Source: Alphaproteobacteria bacterium
GTDB lineage: Bacteria; Pseudomonadota; Alphaproteobacteria; Rhodobacterales; Rhodobacteraceae
Direction of reading: 5' to 3'
Assembly: GCA_030431485.1 (NCBI GenBank)
Contig: JAUIIR010000046.1
Span: 1 to 34,024 of the forward strand
DNA: 34,024 nt
Shown here one piece after another: positions 7,162 through 15,460 of the stretch. A model generated the notes under the pieces. It saw only the letters and a program-made list of their open reading frames with translations. It had not been told where the DNA came from and did no database searches. The position numbers were made by a program, and so were the translations under genes. How positions within the stretch are numbered: position 1 is the stretch's first letter; each line of letters opens with the position of its first letter.

Positions 7162-7843
7162 ATTCGCTCAAAATCTGGCAACCCAGCGCCTGACGCAATG
7201 CACCGATCAGATCGTCCAGCGTTTCTGCATGGACATACATACCCCCTGTCCGGTCCGCGAGGCATCGTGCGACCGGTTCGATAAAGGTGTCCTGTGGTTG
7301 GTCTGGCCAGGCGAAATGCTCGCCACGCACCCGGAAGCCGATGACATGCACCGTCATGTCCGCACCTGCCGCGAGGTCTGCTGCCAACTGGCAAGGTGAA
7401 CCGCCGCAGGTTTCCTTGCCATCAGTGACCAAAACGATCTCACCCGGTTTGTTCTCATAATCGAGCACCTGCGCCGCCGCGGCAATCGCTTCGGTCAACG
7501 GGGTCTCGCCCGCAGGGTGCAACCGGTCAATTTCCGAAATGATCCGATCCGCCGCGTTTGGCTCGGGCGGAAACCGCACGACAACACTCGCGCAGCTCTC
7601 GCGGCGTCCAAAGCCATAGGTCACCAGACCGAGACGACGCGCGGGAGCAACCTGAGGCATGACACGGCGCACGGCGCGCCGCGCGTCAAAAATGCGCGGC
7701 TCATCCATAAGATTAAAGCCCATCTCAGCCATAGACCCGGACCCGTCAAAAACCACCATCGCATCGCGCATGCAGGTCTGCTGTGCCACGGCAGGAGACA
7801 CCCCAACTGCCAGCGCAACCAATGTGGTCAGAATCGGATTCAT
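7124..7843 (-). CDS. Secreted von Willebrand factor type A domain protein
   Basis: This is a 239-residue protein from the ATG at 7843; an upstream ATG at 7870 would add nine residues ahead of the signal peptide and is less likely. The N-terminus ([22 protein letters not shown]) is a Sec signal peptide with cleavage probably after AVA. The VWA domain follows at once: [14 protein letters not shown] carries the metal-ion-dependent adhesion site DxSxS-like motif (DGSGS), GETPLTEAI supplies the conserved threonine, and [13 protein letters not shown] gives the later aspartate. Six or more cysteines suggest periplasmic disulphides. VWA domains bind protein partners through a divalent metal. The partner is unknown. 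Its 3' end overlaps convergent pyrE by 38 bp, so antisense effects between the two are possible. Confidence 0.88.
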   Translation of the reverse strand: MNPILTTLVALAVGVSPAVAQQTCMRDAMVVFDGSGSMAEMGFNLMDEPRIFDARRAVRRVMPQVAPARRLGLVTYGFGRRESCASVVVRFPPEPNAADRIISEIDRLHPAGETPLTEAIAAAAQVLDYENKPGEIVLVTDGKETCGGSPCQLAADLAAGADMTVHVIGFRVRGEHFAWPDQPQDTFIEPVARCLADRTGGMYVHAETLDDLIGALRQALGCQILSEFTFGRPATHGAL

Positions 7844-8109
7844 AGCTGTAGCACCTTTCCCTTGGGTCATCTCAGCGTCGCACGTGCAGCAGCCTTCTGT
7901 AAACGATATGTCGCACCGCGACAGTGGCTCTTGATACGTGTTTCATCGGTCACAGCGAGTCGCCTGGGACACCAGATATTGACGCAGACCACTGAAGTCG
8001 CGCAAAATAGGGGAAACCAAGCCCACACACAGCTTTTCCACAGGATATACATTTTGCCCTTCGCCGGACATATCGCTACCTCGGTCCCGGGAACACTTGG
8101 GGGGCCAGC
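7844..8109. other. Divergent intergenic region between the VWA gene and dnaB
   Basis: These 266 bp should carry the promoters for both neighbours. I see no gene in it. One sequence, TTTTCCACA at 8034-8042, fits the relaxed DnaA-box consensus TTWTNCACA, about 70 bp before dnaB. A single match of this looseness is weak evidence and there is no cluster of boxes or AT-rich unwinding element, so this is not proposed as an origin. Confidence 0.35.
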
Positions 8110-9600
8110 ATGAACGAGATCACGACATTCAATCCAACCGGTGCCGAGATCCAGAATCCCGAAACCATGCCGCATTCGATCGAAGCCGAACAGCAGCTTC
8201 TGGGTGCGATCCTGACCAACAATGATGTCTTTGACCGGGTTGCCTCGATCATCGGGCCGCAACATTTCTACGACCCGGTGCACGCGCGCATTTTCGAAAT
8301 CGCCTCTGCCCGTATTGCCAAGAACAACCTCGCATCACCAGTGACCCTCAAGGCGTTCATGGAAGATGACGAAGGCCTGAAGGAACTCGGCGGACCGGCT
8401 TACCTCGTCCGCCTCGCCGGCGCAGCCATCAGTTCTTTCGCCGTGCGCGACTATGCCCAGATGATCTATGACCTTGCCGTGCGGCGGGATCTGATCTCGC
8501 TTGGTCGCGACATCAGCTCAAAGGCGGCCAAGGTGGACGTCGCGTCCGAACCGCGCGAACAGATCGTCGAGGCGGAACAGGCGCTTTACAAGCTTGCCGA
8601 ACAAGGCCGCAGCGAAAGCGGATTTCAAAGCTTTCTCAAAGCTGTCACCGATGCGGTGAACGTGGCCAACGCCGCTTATCAGCGCGAAGGCGGTCTGGCC
8701 GGCGTCTCTACGGGGCTGGTCGATATGGATCGCAAGCTGGGCGGCCTCCACAAGTCCGACCTTCTGATCCTCGCCGGGCGTCCGTCGATGGGCAAAACCT
8801 CGCTCGCCACCAACATCGCGTTCAACATTGCCAAAGCCTACCGCAAGGGTATCCGCCCGGATGGCACGGAAGGCACTGTCGAAGGCGGCGTTGTGGGCTT
8901 CTACTCGCTTGAAATGAGCGCCGAGCAGTTGGCCGCGCGTATCTTGTCAGAAGCGGCCGAAGTGCCGTCTGAACAGATCCGGCGCGGCGACATGACCGAA
9001 ACCGAGTTCCGGCGCTTTGTAGATGCCGCGAAATCCCTTGAGGCCTGTCCGCTTTATATTGACGACACCCCCGCCCTGCCGATCAGTCAGCTGGCCGCGC
9101 GCGCGCGCCGACTGAAGCGGACGCATGGATTGGATGTATTGATCATCGACTACCTGCAACTGGTCAAAGGCACAGGCAAAGGCGATAACCGCGTGAATGA
9201 AATCTCTGAGATTTCGCAGGGCCTCAAAGCCATCGCCAAGGAACTCGACATCCCGGTGATCGCGCTGTCGCAGCTCTCGCGCCAGGTAGAAAGCCGCGAC
9301 GACAAACGCCCGCAACTGTCTGACCTGCGGGAATCAGGTTCCATCGAACAGGACGCCGACGTCGTGATGTTTGTGTTCCGCGAAGAATATTACAAGGAAC
9401 GCGAAAAGCCGGGTGAACACGATCTTGAAAAGATGGCGGCGTGGCAGGAAGAGATGGAGCGTCTACACGGCCGGGCCGAAGTGATTATCGGCAAGCAGCG
9501 TCACGGCCCGATTGGCACTGTTGAATTGAGCTTTGAAGGGCGCTTCACCCGGTTCGGCAATCTCATCAAACCGTGGCAGCAAGGCGCCGACGATATTTAA
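8110..9600 (+). CDS. dnaB: Replicative DNA helicase
   Basis: DnaB is the hexameric 5'-3' helicase that unwinds DNA at the replication fork. The 496 residues show the full architecture: a helical N-terminal domain (about 20-125, beginning PHSIEAEQQLLGAIL), a linker, and a RecA-like motor. The motor has Walker A GRPSMGKTS (223-231), the YSLEMS catalytic-glutamate motif near 265-270, Walker B LIIDYLQL (344-351), and the RQVESRDDKRPQLSDLRESG segment (here around 391-410). A glycine-rich insertion around 246-260 before the YSLEMS strand is seen in alphaproteobacterial DnaBs. No intein is present. It starts at ATG 8110 and ends 6 bp before the convergent cobC-like gene. The following plus-strand genes alr and radA match the usual family order. 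Confidence 0.97.
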   Translation: MNEITTFNPTGAEIQNPETMPHSIEAEQQLLGAILTNNDVFDRVASIIGPQHFYDPVHARIFEIASARIAKNNLASPVTLKAFMEDDEGLKELGGPAYLVRLAGAAISSFAVRDYAQMIYDLAVRRDLISLGRDISSKAAKVDVASEPREQIVEAEQALYKLAEQGRSESGFQSFLKAVTDAVNVANAAYQREGGLAGVSTGLVDMDRKLGGLHKSDLLILAGRPSMGKTSLATNIAFNIAKAYRKGIRPDGTEGTVEGGVVGFYSLEMSAEQLAARILSEAAEVPSEQIRRGDMTETEFRRFVDAAKSLEACPLYIDDTPALPISQLAARARRLKRTHGLDVLIIDYLQLVKGTGKGDNRVNEISEISQGLKAIAKELDIPVIALSQLSRQVESRDDKRPQLSDLRESGSIEQDADVVMFVFREEYYKEREKPGEHDLEKMAAWQEEMERLHGRAEVIIGKQRHGPIGTVELSFEGRFTRFGNLIKPWQQGADDI

Positions 9601-9606
9601 GGCGCC

Positions 9607-10113
9607 TCATGGCAGCGTAACACTCCCTCCGAAGGGCGTTTCCGTGGCCCATCCATCGTGCAAACCAAGGATCGCGCAAACCGCGCGGATACATCCGGAA
9701 TGCGTGACAACTACGAAATCACGCGGTGCCGCGCTCAATGCGGCCCGAACGCGTTCTTCAAGCATTGCGACACTCTCACCGCCATGCCCGGCATATCCCA
9801 TAAAGTCGGCAGCCCACGCATCAAGATCATCACGTGGGATATCGGACCACGCCCGCCCTTCCCAGGCACCAAAATCCATCTCGATCCACCCCTGTTCAGG
9901 CCGAACATCCACGCCCACCTGTGTGGCAATGCGGTCCGCCAGCTTTTGGCACCGTGTTAGCGGCGAGGTGACAACGCCCTCCACAGCGGGAAGCGCGGCA
10001 AGTACGCCCCGCAGTTCGGCCTCGAAACTATCGGCCAGCGCCAGATCGGTTCGACCATAGCACGTGCCTTTGGGCACGTCCGGCGTTGTGTGTCGCACCA
10101 ACGTCAAAGCCAT
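9607..10113 (-). CDS. cobC: Histidine phosphatase family protein, probable alpha-ribazole phosphatase
   Basis: This is a 168-residue phosphoglycerate-mutase-like phosphatase. ATG 10113 gives the family N-terminus [26 protein letters not shown], where RH is the catalytic phosphohistidine motif; the longer open frame upstream runs inside cobS and is not coding. SPLTRCQKLA supplies the second arginine, EMDFGAWEGRAW is the FGxWEG segment typical of CobC-type enzymes, and VVTHSGCIRAV carries the second catalytic histidine. CobC removes the 5'-phosphate from alpha-ribazole phosphate or adenosylcobalamin phosphate in vitamin B12 assembly. The gene overlaps the end of cobS by 10 bp on the same strand, which supports that role; a general phosphatase remains possible. 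Confidence 0.88.
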   Translation of the reverse strand: MALTLVRHTTPDVPKGTCYGRTDLALADSFEAELRGVLAALPAVEGVVTSPLTRCQKLADRIATQVGVDVRPEQGWIEMDFGAWEGRAWSDIPRDDLDAWAADFMGYAGHGGESVAMLEERVRAALSAAPRDFVVVTHSGCIRAVCAILGLHDGWATETPFGGSVTLP

Positions 10114-10871
10114 GCCGCAATACCCAGATAAAATTTGAGTTCCGTCACCTGTTGCATGCCCCCAAGGCAATCGCCGGTATAACCTCCCAATTTGCGGAGG
10201 AACATCGCACGGAAACGCCACCCGGCAAGCAAAGCGAGCGCGACCCCTGTCAGGGTCGCAAGTAAACCGAACCAGACCACTGCCAGAATCAAAAGCAAAA
10301 AAGTGACTGCGAGGGCAAAGCGGTAGCCGTCCGGTAAAACTGTCGGAGCAACAAATTTCGCCCCTTGGTCGCGCGCGTAGGCATCAAGGTGCACAACCTG
10401 AACCGCCGCCATTCGGCTTGCGCCGTGCCCAATGATCAGCGCAATCACCGCGTCAAGCGGTGCTAAACTCATGAGCGCACCAGCCTTAAGCGCCAGTGCC
10501 AGCCCCAAGGTCACTGTCCCGTAGGTTCCAATCCGGCTGTCCCGCATGATCTCTAATGAGCGTTCGCGTGTCAGCCCGCCCCCCAGACCGTCAGCCGCAT
10601 CTGCGAGGCCGTCTTCGTGGAAGGCTCCCGTGGCATAGACCGTGGCAGCCATCGACAGAAGCACGGCTATCGGCATCGGCCAAACCTGTGCAGCAAGGAA
10701 AAGCACGACCGCACCAATGGCGCCAACCAACATGCCAACCAACGGATAAAACCGTGTCGCACGGATCAAAAGCGCATCCGAGAAGGGCAAATCGCGCGGG
10801 ACCGGCAACCGGGTCAGGAATTGGACGGCCAGCAAGAACTCTTGCCACCGTGTTGCCGAAACCTCTGTCAT
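10104..10871 (-). CDS. cobS: Adenosylcobinamide-GDP ribazoletransferase (cobalamin synthase)
   Basis: CobS (CobV in the aerobic nomenclature) joins adenosylcobinamide-GDP to alpha-ribazole in the final part of B12 synthesis, at the inner membrane. The 255 residues fit the family. Signatures are [14 protein letters not shown] near the N-terminus, the acidic [17 protein letters not shown] motif around 80-100 that binds magnesium, RIGTYG after it, and several glycine- and alanine-rich membrane helices. It is the first of a two-gene minus-strand unit with the cobC-like phosphatase. I searched the 200-bp region upstream by eye for a cobalamin riboswitch and found no convincing one. Confidence 0.95.
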   Translation of the reverse strand: MTEVSATRWQEFLLAVQFLTRLPVPRDLPFSDALLIRATRFYPLVGMLVGAIGAVVLFLAAQVWPMPIAVLLSMAATVYATGAFHEDGLADAADGLGGGLTRERSLEIMRDSRIGTYGTVTLGLALALKAGALMSLAPLDAVIALIIGHGASRMAAVQVVHLDAYARDQGAKFVAPTVLPDGYRFALAVTFLLLILAVVWFGLLATLTGVALALLAGWRFRAMFLRKLGGYTGDCLGGMQQVTELKFYLGIAAWL

Positions 10872-11075
10872 ATGCCCCCCGAGTACCGCATCACCACTTT
10901 CTTCGGCCCGGTGAGAGGTCTGTCATGCACCCACCTGTCTGCCGTCTCATCATGGCTGTTTGCTAATTGCGCCTACGGGTCGCGGCAACAGCAAATGCGA
11001 CGCAGTTGCGCCCGAAAACAAAAGCTTGGTTTTTTCCCGCTTGACCCACCGCTCAGACGCGCACAAACACTGCGC

Positions 11076-12113
11076 ATGGCACAGTCTGTTCTAACGATTG
11101 ATCTGGGTGCGATTTGCGCCAACTGGCGGGCCTTGGCTGCAATGAACGACGGCGAGACCGCCGCAGTCGTCAAAGCCAATGCCTATGGGCTTGGCGCAGC
11201 CAAGGTCGCAAAAGCGCTTGCCAACGAAGGCGCGCGCACGTTCTTTGTCGCTCAGGCGGAAGAAGGCGTTAGTCTGCGCGACGCCCTTGGGTCGGGCCCC
11301 AAGATTTGTGTGTTTGGCGGGCACATGGACGGCGACGCCGACCTGATCCGGCAAGCCAACCTGGTGCCGATGATCAATTCCATCGACCAGATGCTGCGCC
11401 ATGTCGAAGCCCTACCGGGACACCCGTTTGGCATACAGCTCGACAGCGGGATGAACCGGCTTGGGATGGAACCCGCCGAATGGTCCGCGCTGAGGGATAT
11501 TGCGCTCAGCCAGAACCCGGTGCTCGTCATGAGTCACCTCGCTTGTGCCGACGATGCCAGCCACGGCATGAATGAATTCCAGCTTCAGACCTTTCGCCAG
11601 ATGACCGACGGGATCGACTCCCCACGGTCGCTCGCGGCAACAGGTGGCGTGGTAATGGGAGCGGCATATCATTTCGACATGACGCGTCCCGGCATCGGCC
11701 TCTATGGCGGTCTGCCATTTGTGGATGCGCGCCCGGTCGTCTCTTTGTCGATCCCTGTCATTCAAGTGCGCGATGTGAACCCCGGCGAATCCGTAGGATA
11801 CGGCAACAGCTGGGTGGCCCGCGTGCCAAGCAAGATCGCTACGATTTCGGCAGGCTACGCCGATGGGATCATCCGCGCGATGGGACCCAAGGCGCATGTC
11901 TGGGCGGGCGAGACCCGCTGCAAGATCGTCGGACGCATCTCTATGGACCTGATCGGTGTCGATGTTGGCCCCGTAAAGGATATGCCCGACAGGGTTGAAC
12001 TCTTGGGACGTCACCAATCCATAGACTCGCTGGCCGATGCAGCCGGCACTATCGGATATGAGATCCTGACGTCTTTGGGATCACGCTACGCCCGCAGCTA
12101 CATCAGCACATGA
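11076..12113 (+). CDS. alr: Alanine racemase
   Basis: This PLP enzyme interconverts L- and D-alanine, supplying D-alanine for peptidoglycan. I chose ATG 11076 ([17 protein letters not shown]) because it matches the family start; the open frame extends upstream to 10617 but crosses cobS antisense and has no family similarity. The 345 residues contain the PLP lysine in [12 protein letters not shown] (Lys33), [19 protein letters not shown], and the second catalytic tyrosine in [20 protein letters not shown] closes the C-terminal barrel contact. It lies between dnaB and radA, as is common in Rhodobacteraceae. The preceding roughly 200 bp separate it from divergent cobS and should contain both promoters. 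Identification is secure. Confidence 0.96.
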   Translation: MAQSVLTIDLGAICANWRALAAMNDGETAAVVKANAYGLGAAKVAKALANEGARTFFVAQAEEGVSLRDALGSGPKICVFGGHMDGDADLIRQANLVPMINSIDQMLRHVEALPGHPFGIQLDSGMNRLGMEPAEWSALRDIALSQNPVLVMSHLACADDASHGMNEFQLQTFRQMTDGIDSPRSLAATGGVVMGAAYHFDMTRPGIGLYGGLPFVDARPVVSLSIPVIQVRDVNPGESVGYGNSWVARVPSKIATISAGYADGIIRAMGPKAHVWAGETRCKIVGRISMDLIGVDVGPVKDMPDRVELLGRHQSIDSLADAAGTIGYEILTSLGSRYARSYIST

Positions 12114-12126
12114 GGCCAGAGAGGGT

Positions 12127-12513
12127 ATGAGCTTCTTGGAACCCTCTCCCGTCCTGCTGGCTTTCATTTTCGCACAAAGGTTCGTGTTCTTTGAGGTGCT
12201 GGCAGCACTTGCCGTGCTGCGTCTCTTTGCCGGTCGGGGCATGGCCCGGCTTCCTGCGCTCGTGGCTCTCCTGATCTCGGCCGCTGCGGTATTTGCAACT
12301 TTCGCTCCAGCCGTGAACTTACAAACCACGCCGGTCTATGCAGACATCGCACGCATTCAGGCTTTGGGAGGTGGAATGGTGATGCCCTTGGTGGCATGCG
12401 GCGTGTTCGCAACCAGCCTGTTCGTCCCGCAACGGCGTTGGCGCTGGATCGATATGCTGCACCTTTTCGGCGTGATCGCCTTCCTCGGCCTCTGGATCGC
12501 AACCCGTCTCTGA
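12127..12513 (+). CDS. Small integral membrane protein of unknown function
   Basis: This 128-residue protein starts 13 bp after alr, with GAGAGGG just upstream of its ATG. It has about four hydrophobic segments (near 8-32, 40-62, 82-100 and 110-127) separated by short basic loops, ending LWIATRL. I do not recognise a named family. It lies 3 bp before the PqiA-like gene on the same strand, so the two are probably translated from one message and may act together in the inner membrane. Codon use is like that of its neighbours, and there is no sign of damage. Confidence 0.78.
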   Translation: MSFLEPSPVLLAFIFAQRFVFFEVLAALAVLRLFAGRGMARLPALVALLISAAAVFATFAPAVNLQTTPVYADIARIQALGGGMVMPLVACGVFATSLFVPQRRWRWIDMLHLFGVIAFLGLWIATRL

Positions 12514-12516
12514 CCG

Positions 12517-12957
12517 ATGGCTGTGCTCAAGTGGATCAATCTGTCATTGCTTGCGCTCTACCCGGTGGCTTGGTGCGCGCCTTTGATGCGCGCCGGCCTT
12601 CTGCCTTTGTTCGGCCTGTCCGAAATCAGCGTTGTAACCGGCCTTCAGGCCCTGTGGGAAACTGATCTGCTTTTGGCGGCAATCGTCTCGCTCTTCGCTT
12701 TGGTCGCCCCGTATGTCAAAACCATGGGACTGGCCTTGGTCCAATTCGGCCTTGTTGGGCGTAATCGACTGCCAATACTTGCGGTTATGGGCAAACTTGC
12801 AACGGCCGACATCTTTCTGATCGCGCTCTATATCACCATCGTCAAAGGCATCGGGATCGGGCGTATCGAAACAGCATGGGGGCTGTACCTCTTCACCGCC
12901 TGCATTCTGGCGTCGCTCCTGATCAGCATCGCAGAGGCTGGCCGCGCCGTCGATTGA
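12517..12957 (+). CDS. Paraquat-inducible protein A family membrane protein
   Basis: The 146 residues form about four membrane helices in the pattern of a single PqiA domain: SLLALYPVAWCAPLMRA, then the ALWETDLLLAAIVSLFALVAPYVKTM segment (residues about 45-70), and GKLATADIFLIALYITIVKG, where family members usually have a W-x-M-x-D-V motif. The zinc-ribbon N-terminus of longer PqiA proteins is absent, as is usual for the short alphaproteobacterial form. PqiA proteins are linked to lipid transport and envelope maintenance through PqiB partners; no mce-type partner is present here. It follows the small membrane gene by 3 bp and stops just before the broken ORF at 12960. Confidence 0.85.
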   Translation: MAVLKWINLSLLALYPVAWCAPLMRAGLLPLFGLSEISVVTGLQALWETDLLLAAIVSLFALVAPYVKTMGLALVQFGLVGRNRLPILAVMGKLATADIFLIALYITIVKGIGIGRIETAWGLYLFTACILASLLISIAEAGRAVD

Positions 12958-12959
12958 CC

Positions 12960-13310
12960 GTGAAACGGAAACAATCACCGCGGCCGCGATTTCCTGATCC
13001 AGCGCCAGCAGGAGATCGAAAAGTTCAACACCCGCCTTGAAGCCGAACAAGCCATCGCCGCCGAATTGCGCGGGTGGTGCGACAAGGTCGAGCTGGAAGA
13101 AAGCATGGCGCAGGCGCAGCTCGTGTGCTTGCAGGACGAACTTTCCAAACTGCCGCCCGATATCTACGGCAAAGCTCTCACAACCGCTCTGCCTAAGTTC
13201 GAACTGCACGACGCACAGGAAGACTCTGACCAGTGGGGCGAGCCGCCTCCTTTCCCGAAACCGATGACAACCGGATCGTGGCTCTCCGCGCGCGGCGCGC
13301 TGCCGAATAG
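12960..13310 (+). pseudogene. Frameshifted small gene between the pqiA-like gene and radA
   Basis: Frame 1 from about 12964 to 13255 has strongly coding-like codons and reads as a soluble helical protein (DFLIQRQQEIEKFNTRLEAE, then WCDKVELEESMAQAQLVCLQ, and LPPDIYGKALTTALPKFELH), ending DQWGEPPPFP. There is no ATG where one is needed. A GTG at 12960 would fit if one A of the AAA at 12963-12965 were extra. At about 13256 the sensible reading moves by one base, as if a G were missing after CCCG, to give ETDDNRIVALRARRAAE and a TAG at 13308-13310. Two compensating single-base changes suggest a decaying gene or sequence errors. The predicted product is a coiled-coil-rich cytoplasmic protein of about 115 residues and unknown function. 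Confidence 0.65.
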
Positions 13311-13367
13311 CTGCGACGCACCAAGCACCGCTTGCAGGCCCGCGCGGCTTGGGTCACAAGCGTCGTC

Positions 13368-14735
13368 ATGGCGAAATCCTCTGCTTCCTTTGTCTGCCAA
13401 TCCTGTGGCAACAGCACGACAAAATGGTCCGGTCGCTGCGACGCTTGCGGCGACTGGAATTCCATAGTGGAAGAGGTGCCCCTGGCCGCCGGTCCTGCCG
13501 CCAAGACGCTCGGCGCATCCAAAGGCCGATCCCTGCCCCTGAGCGACCTGTCGGGCCACGAGGCCCCTCCGCCCCGCACCACCTCGAAACTGGATGAGTT
13601 GGACCGCGTGTTGGGCGGCGGGCTTGTTCCGGCCTCCGCGCTTTTGGTTGGCGGGGATCCCGGCATCGGAAAATCGACATTGCTTCTTCAAGCAGCCGCA
13701 GCCTTTGCCCGTGCGGGCCTAAAAGTGGTGTATATCTCGGGCGAAGAGGCCAGCGCTCAGGTGCGGATGCGCGCCGCCCGTCTGGGTCTACGCGACGCGC
13801 CGGTGAAACTGGCGACCGAGACCAACCTGCGCGACATCCTGACGACGCTGGAAAACGAAAAGCCCGATCTGGCGATTATCGACTCGATCCAGACCATGTG
13901 GGCCGACAACGTCGCCTCTGCACCCGGAAGCGTGGCGCAGGTGCGCGCCTCGGCGCACGAGCTGACCAGCTTTGCCAAACGGCGCGGCACTTCGGTGATC
14001 ATGGTGGGCCATGTCACCAAGGACGGCCAGATCGCCGGCCCCCGCGTGGTCGAGCATATGGTCGACACAGTGCTCTATTTCGAAGGCGAACGCGGCCACC
14101 AGTTCCGCATCCTGCGCGCCGTCAAGAACCGCTTCGGCCCGGCGGATGAAATCGGCGTCTTTGAAATGACCGGCGGTGGGTTGGCCGAGGTGGCGAATCC
14201 TTCGGCGCTTTTTCTCAGCGAACGCGGCGATCCGTCCCCCGGATCGGCGGTTTTTGCCGGGATCGAGGGCACCCGGCCGGTTCTTGTAGAATTCCAGGCG
14301 CTTGTGGCCCCCACGCCACACAGCCAGCCGCGCCGCTCGGTTGTGGGCTGGGACGGCGGTCGGCTCGCCATGATCCTGGCCGTACTCGAAGCACGCTGCG
14401 GCATCCCCTTTGCGGGGCTGGATGTCTATCTGAACGTGGCCGGAGGGATGAAGGTCAGCGAACCGGCTGCGGATCTTGCTGTCGCGGCCGCCATACTGTC
14501 GGCCCGCGAAGACATCGCTCTGCCCGCTGAAACGGTGGTTTTTGGAGAAATCAGCCTGTCCGGCGCGCTGCGGCCCGTAGGTCAAACCGAAAATCGGTTG
14601 AAAGAAGCCCAAAAACTTGGTTTTACCGCCGCGATAGTGCCAAAGGGTGGGAAGTCGGTGTCCCGCAAGGGGATCGCGGCCACCGAGATTGAGGCTCTGG
14701 CAAGTTTTGTTGGTGATGTGTTCGGCGCGGGTTAG
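13368..14735 (+). CDS. radA: DNA repair protein RadA (Sms)
   Basis: RadA is a RecA-related DnaB-type helicase that extends strand exchange during recombinational repair. From ATG 13368 (MAKSSASFVCQSCG) the 455 residues show the three expected parts: a four-cysteine zinc finger (Cys10, 13, 24, 27), a RecA-like core with Walker A GGDPGIGKST (95-104) and the RadA-specific KNRFG motif in the segment VKNRFGPADEIGVFEM, and a C-terminal Lon-protease-like domain containing GGMKVSEPAADLAVAAAI. The frame stays open 36 bp further upstream but the methionine at 13368 fits the family. It precedes cvpA by 32 bp on the same strand. Identification is secure. Confidence 0.97.
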   Translation: MAKSSASFVCQSCGNSTTKWSGRCDACGDWNSIVEEVPLAAGPAAKTLGASKGRSLPLSDLSGHEAPPPRTTSKLDELDRVLGGGLVPASALLVGGDPGIGKSTLLLQAAAAFARAGLKVVYISGEEASAQVRMRAARLGLRDAPVKLATETNLRDILTTLENEKPDLAIIDSIQTMWADNVASAPGSVAQVRASAHELTSFAKRRGTSVIMVGHVTKDGQIAGPRVVEHMVDTVLYFEGERGHQFRILRAVKNRFGPADEIGVFEMTGGGLAEVANPSALFLSERGDPSPGSAVFAGIEGTRPVLVEFQALVAPTPHSQPRRSVVGWDGGRLAMILAVLEARCGIPFAGLDVYLNVAGGMKVSEPAADLAVAAAILSAREDIALPAETVVFGEISLSGALRPVGQTENRLKEAQKLGFTAAIVPKGGKSVSRKGIAATEIEALASFVGDVFGAG

Positions 14736-14767
14736 CGCCATCCGTATAAAAAGAAGGGCAAGGACCG

Positions 14768-15340
14768 ATGGAAGGGTTCACCATTATTGACGGCGTCGTG
14801 GCCGTCGTCATCGTTCTGTCTGCGCTTCTGGCCTATTCCCGCGGCATCGTCCGCGAAGCGATGGCCATCCTTGGCTGGATTGCAGCCGCCATCCTTGGCT
14901 TCATGTTCGGACCGCAGCTGCGCCCCCTGATGACGGAGATTCCGGTCATTGGCGAATTTATGAGCGGCAGCTGCGAATTGAGCGTGATCGGCGGCTTCGC
15001 CGCAGTGTTTACCGTCGCGTTGGTGATCATGTCGTTCTTCACCCCGCTCTTCTCGACAATCGTGCAACGCTCCGCACTTGGCGGCGTCGATCAGGCACTC
15101 GGCTTTCTCTTCGGTGTGGCGCGCGGCGTTCTCCTCGTCGCGGTGGCCTTCTTTGTATATCAGGTTGTGGTGACCTCTCAGGACATCGCCATGATCGACG
15201 ACAGCCGCTCTGCCGTCGTCTTCAGCCGTTTCACTGGTCAGATTGAAGAGCAAAACCCCCAACAGGCTCTTGGCTGGATCACCGCCCAGTATGAAGCCCT
15301 GGTCGGCGTCTGCGATGCTCCGTCTGACAGCGACACCTAA
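14768..15340 (+). CDS. cvpA: CvpA family membrane protein
   Basis: This 190-residue inner-membrane protein is homologous to colicin V production protein. It starts at ATG 14768 with GGCAAGGA upstream. Family traits are the N-terminal TIIDGVVAVVIVLSALLAYSRG (residues about 5-26; the RG and the following VREAMAILGWIAA are conserved), further helices near 75-95 and 112-132, and ALGGVDQALGFLFGVARG, the most conserved CvpA segment. The C-terminal 45 residues are polar. It lies directly upstream of purF, the same order as in E. coli, where cvpA affects purine-related expression and envelope homeostasis. The exact function remains unclear. Confidence 0.93.
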   Translation: MEGFTIIDGVVAVVIVLSALLAYSRGIVREAMAILGWIAAAILGFMFGPQLRPLMTEIPVIGEFMSGSCELSVIGGFAAVFTVALVIMSFFTPLFSTIVQRSALGGVDQALGFLFGVARGVLLVAVAFFVYQVVVTSQDIAMIDDSRSAVVFSRFTGQIEEQNPQQALGWITAQYEALVGVCDAPSDSDT

Positions 15341-15460
15341 GAAACATCAGTCAACCTGTCGCGGAAACATGATAGTTTCGTGACACTGGCCTCTATGGCG
15401 CTTAAGAGGGGGCATCCTCTGCTGCCACGGATTCGGAGTCCCGATTTGTCCGACACCCAG

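Noticed and set aside
8034..8042. DnaA-box-like TTTTCCACA before dnaB as a sign of a replication origin
   Set aside because: It is a single relaxed match with no cluster of boxes, AT-rich element or origin-linked genes.
10617..11075. N-terminal extension of the alr frame by 153 codons
   Set aside because: It lies antisense to cobS and across the intergenic gap; the extra residues look non-coding and the family N-terminus is at 11076.
10872..11075. Possible cobalamin riboswitch upstream of cobS
   Set aside because: I could not find the conserved B12-box or a supporting stem pattern on the minus strand.
13788..14741. 317-codon minus-strand frame inside radA
   Set aside because: It is an antisense shadow of a secure radA gene.
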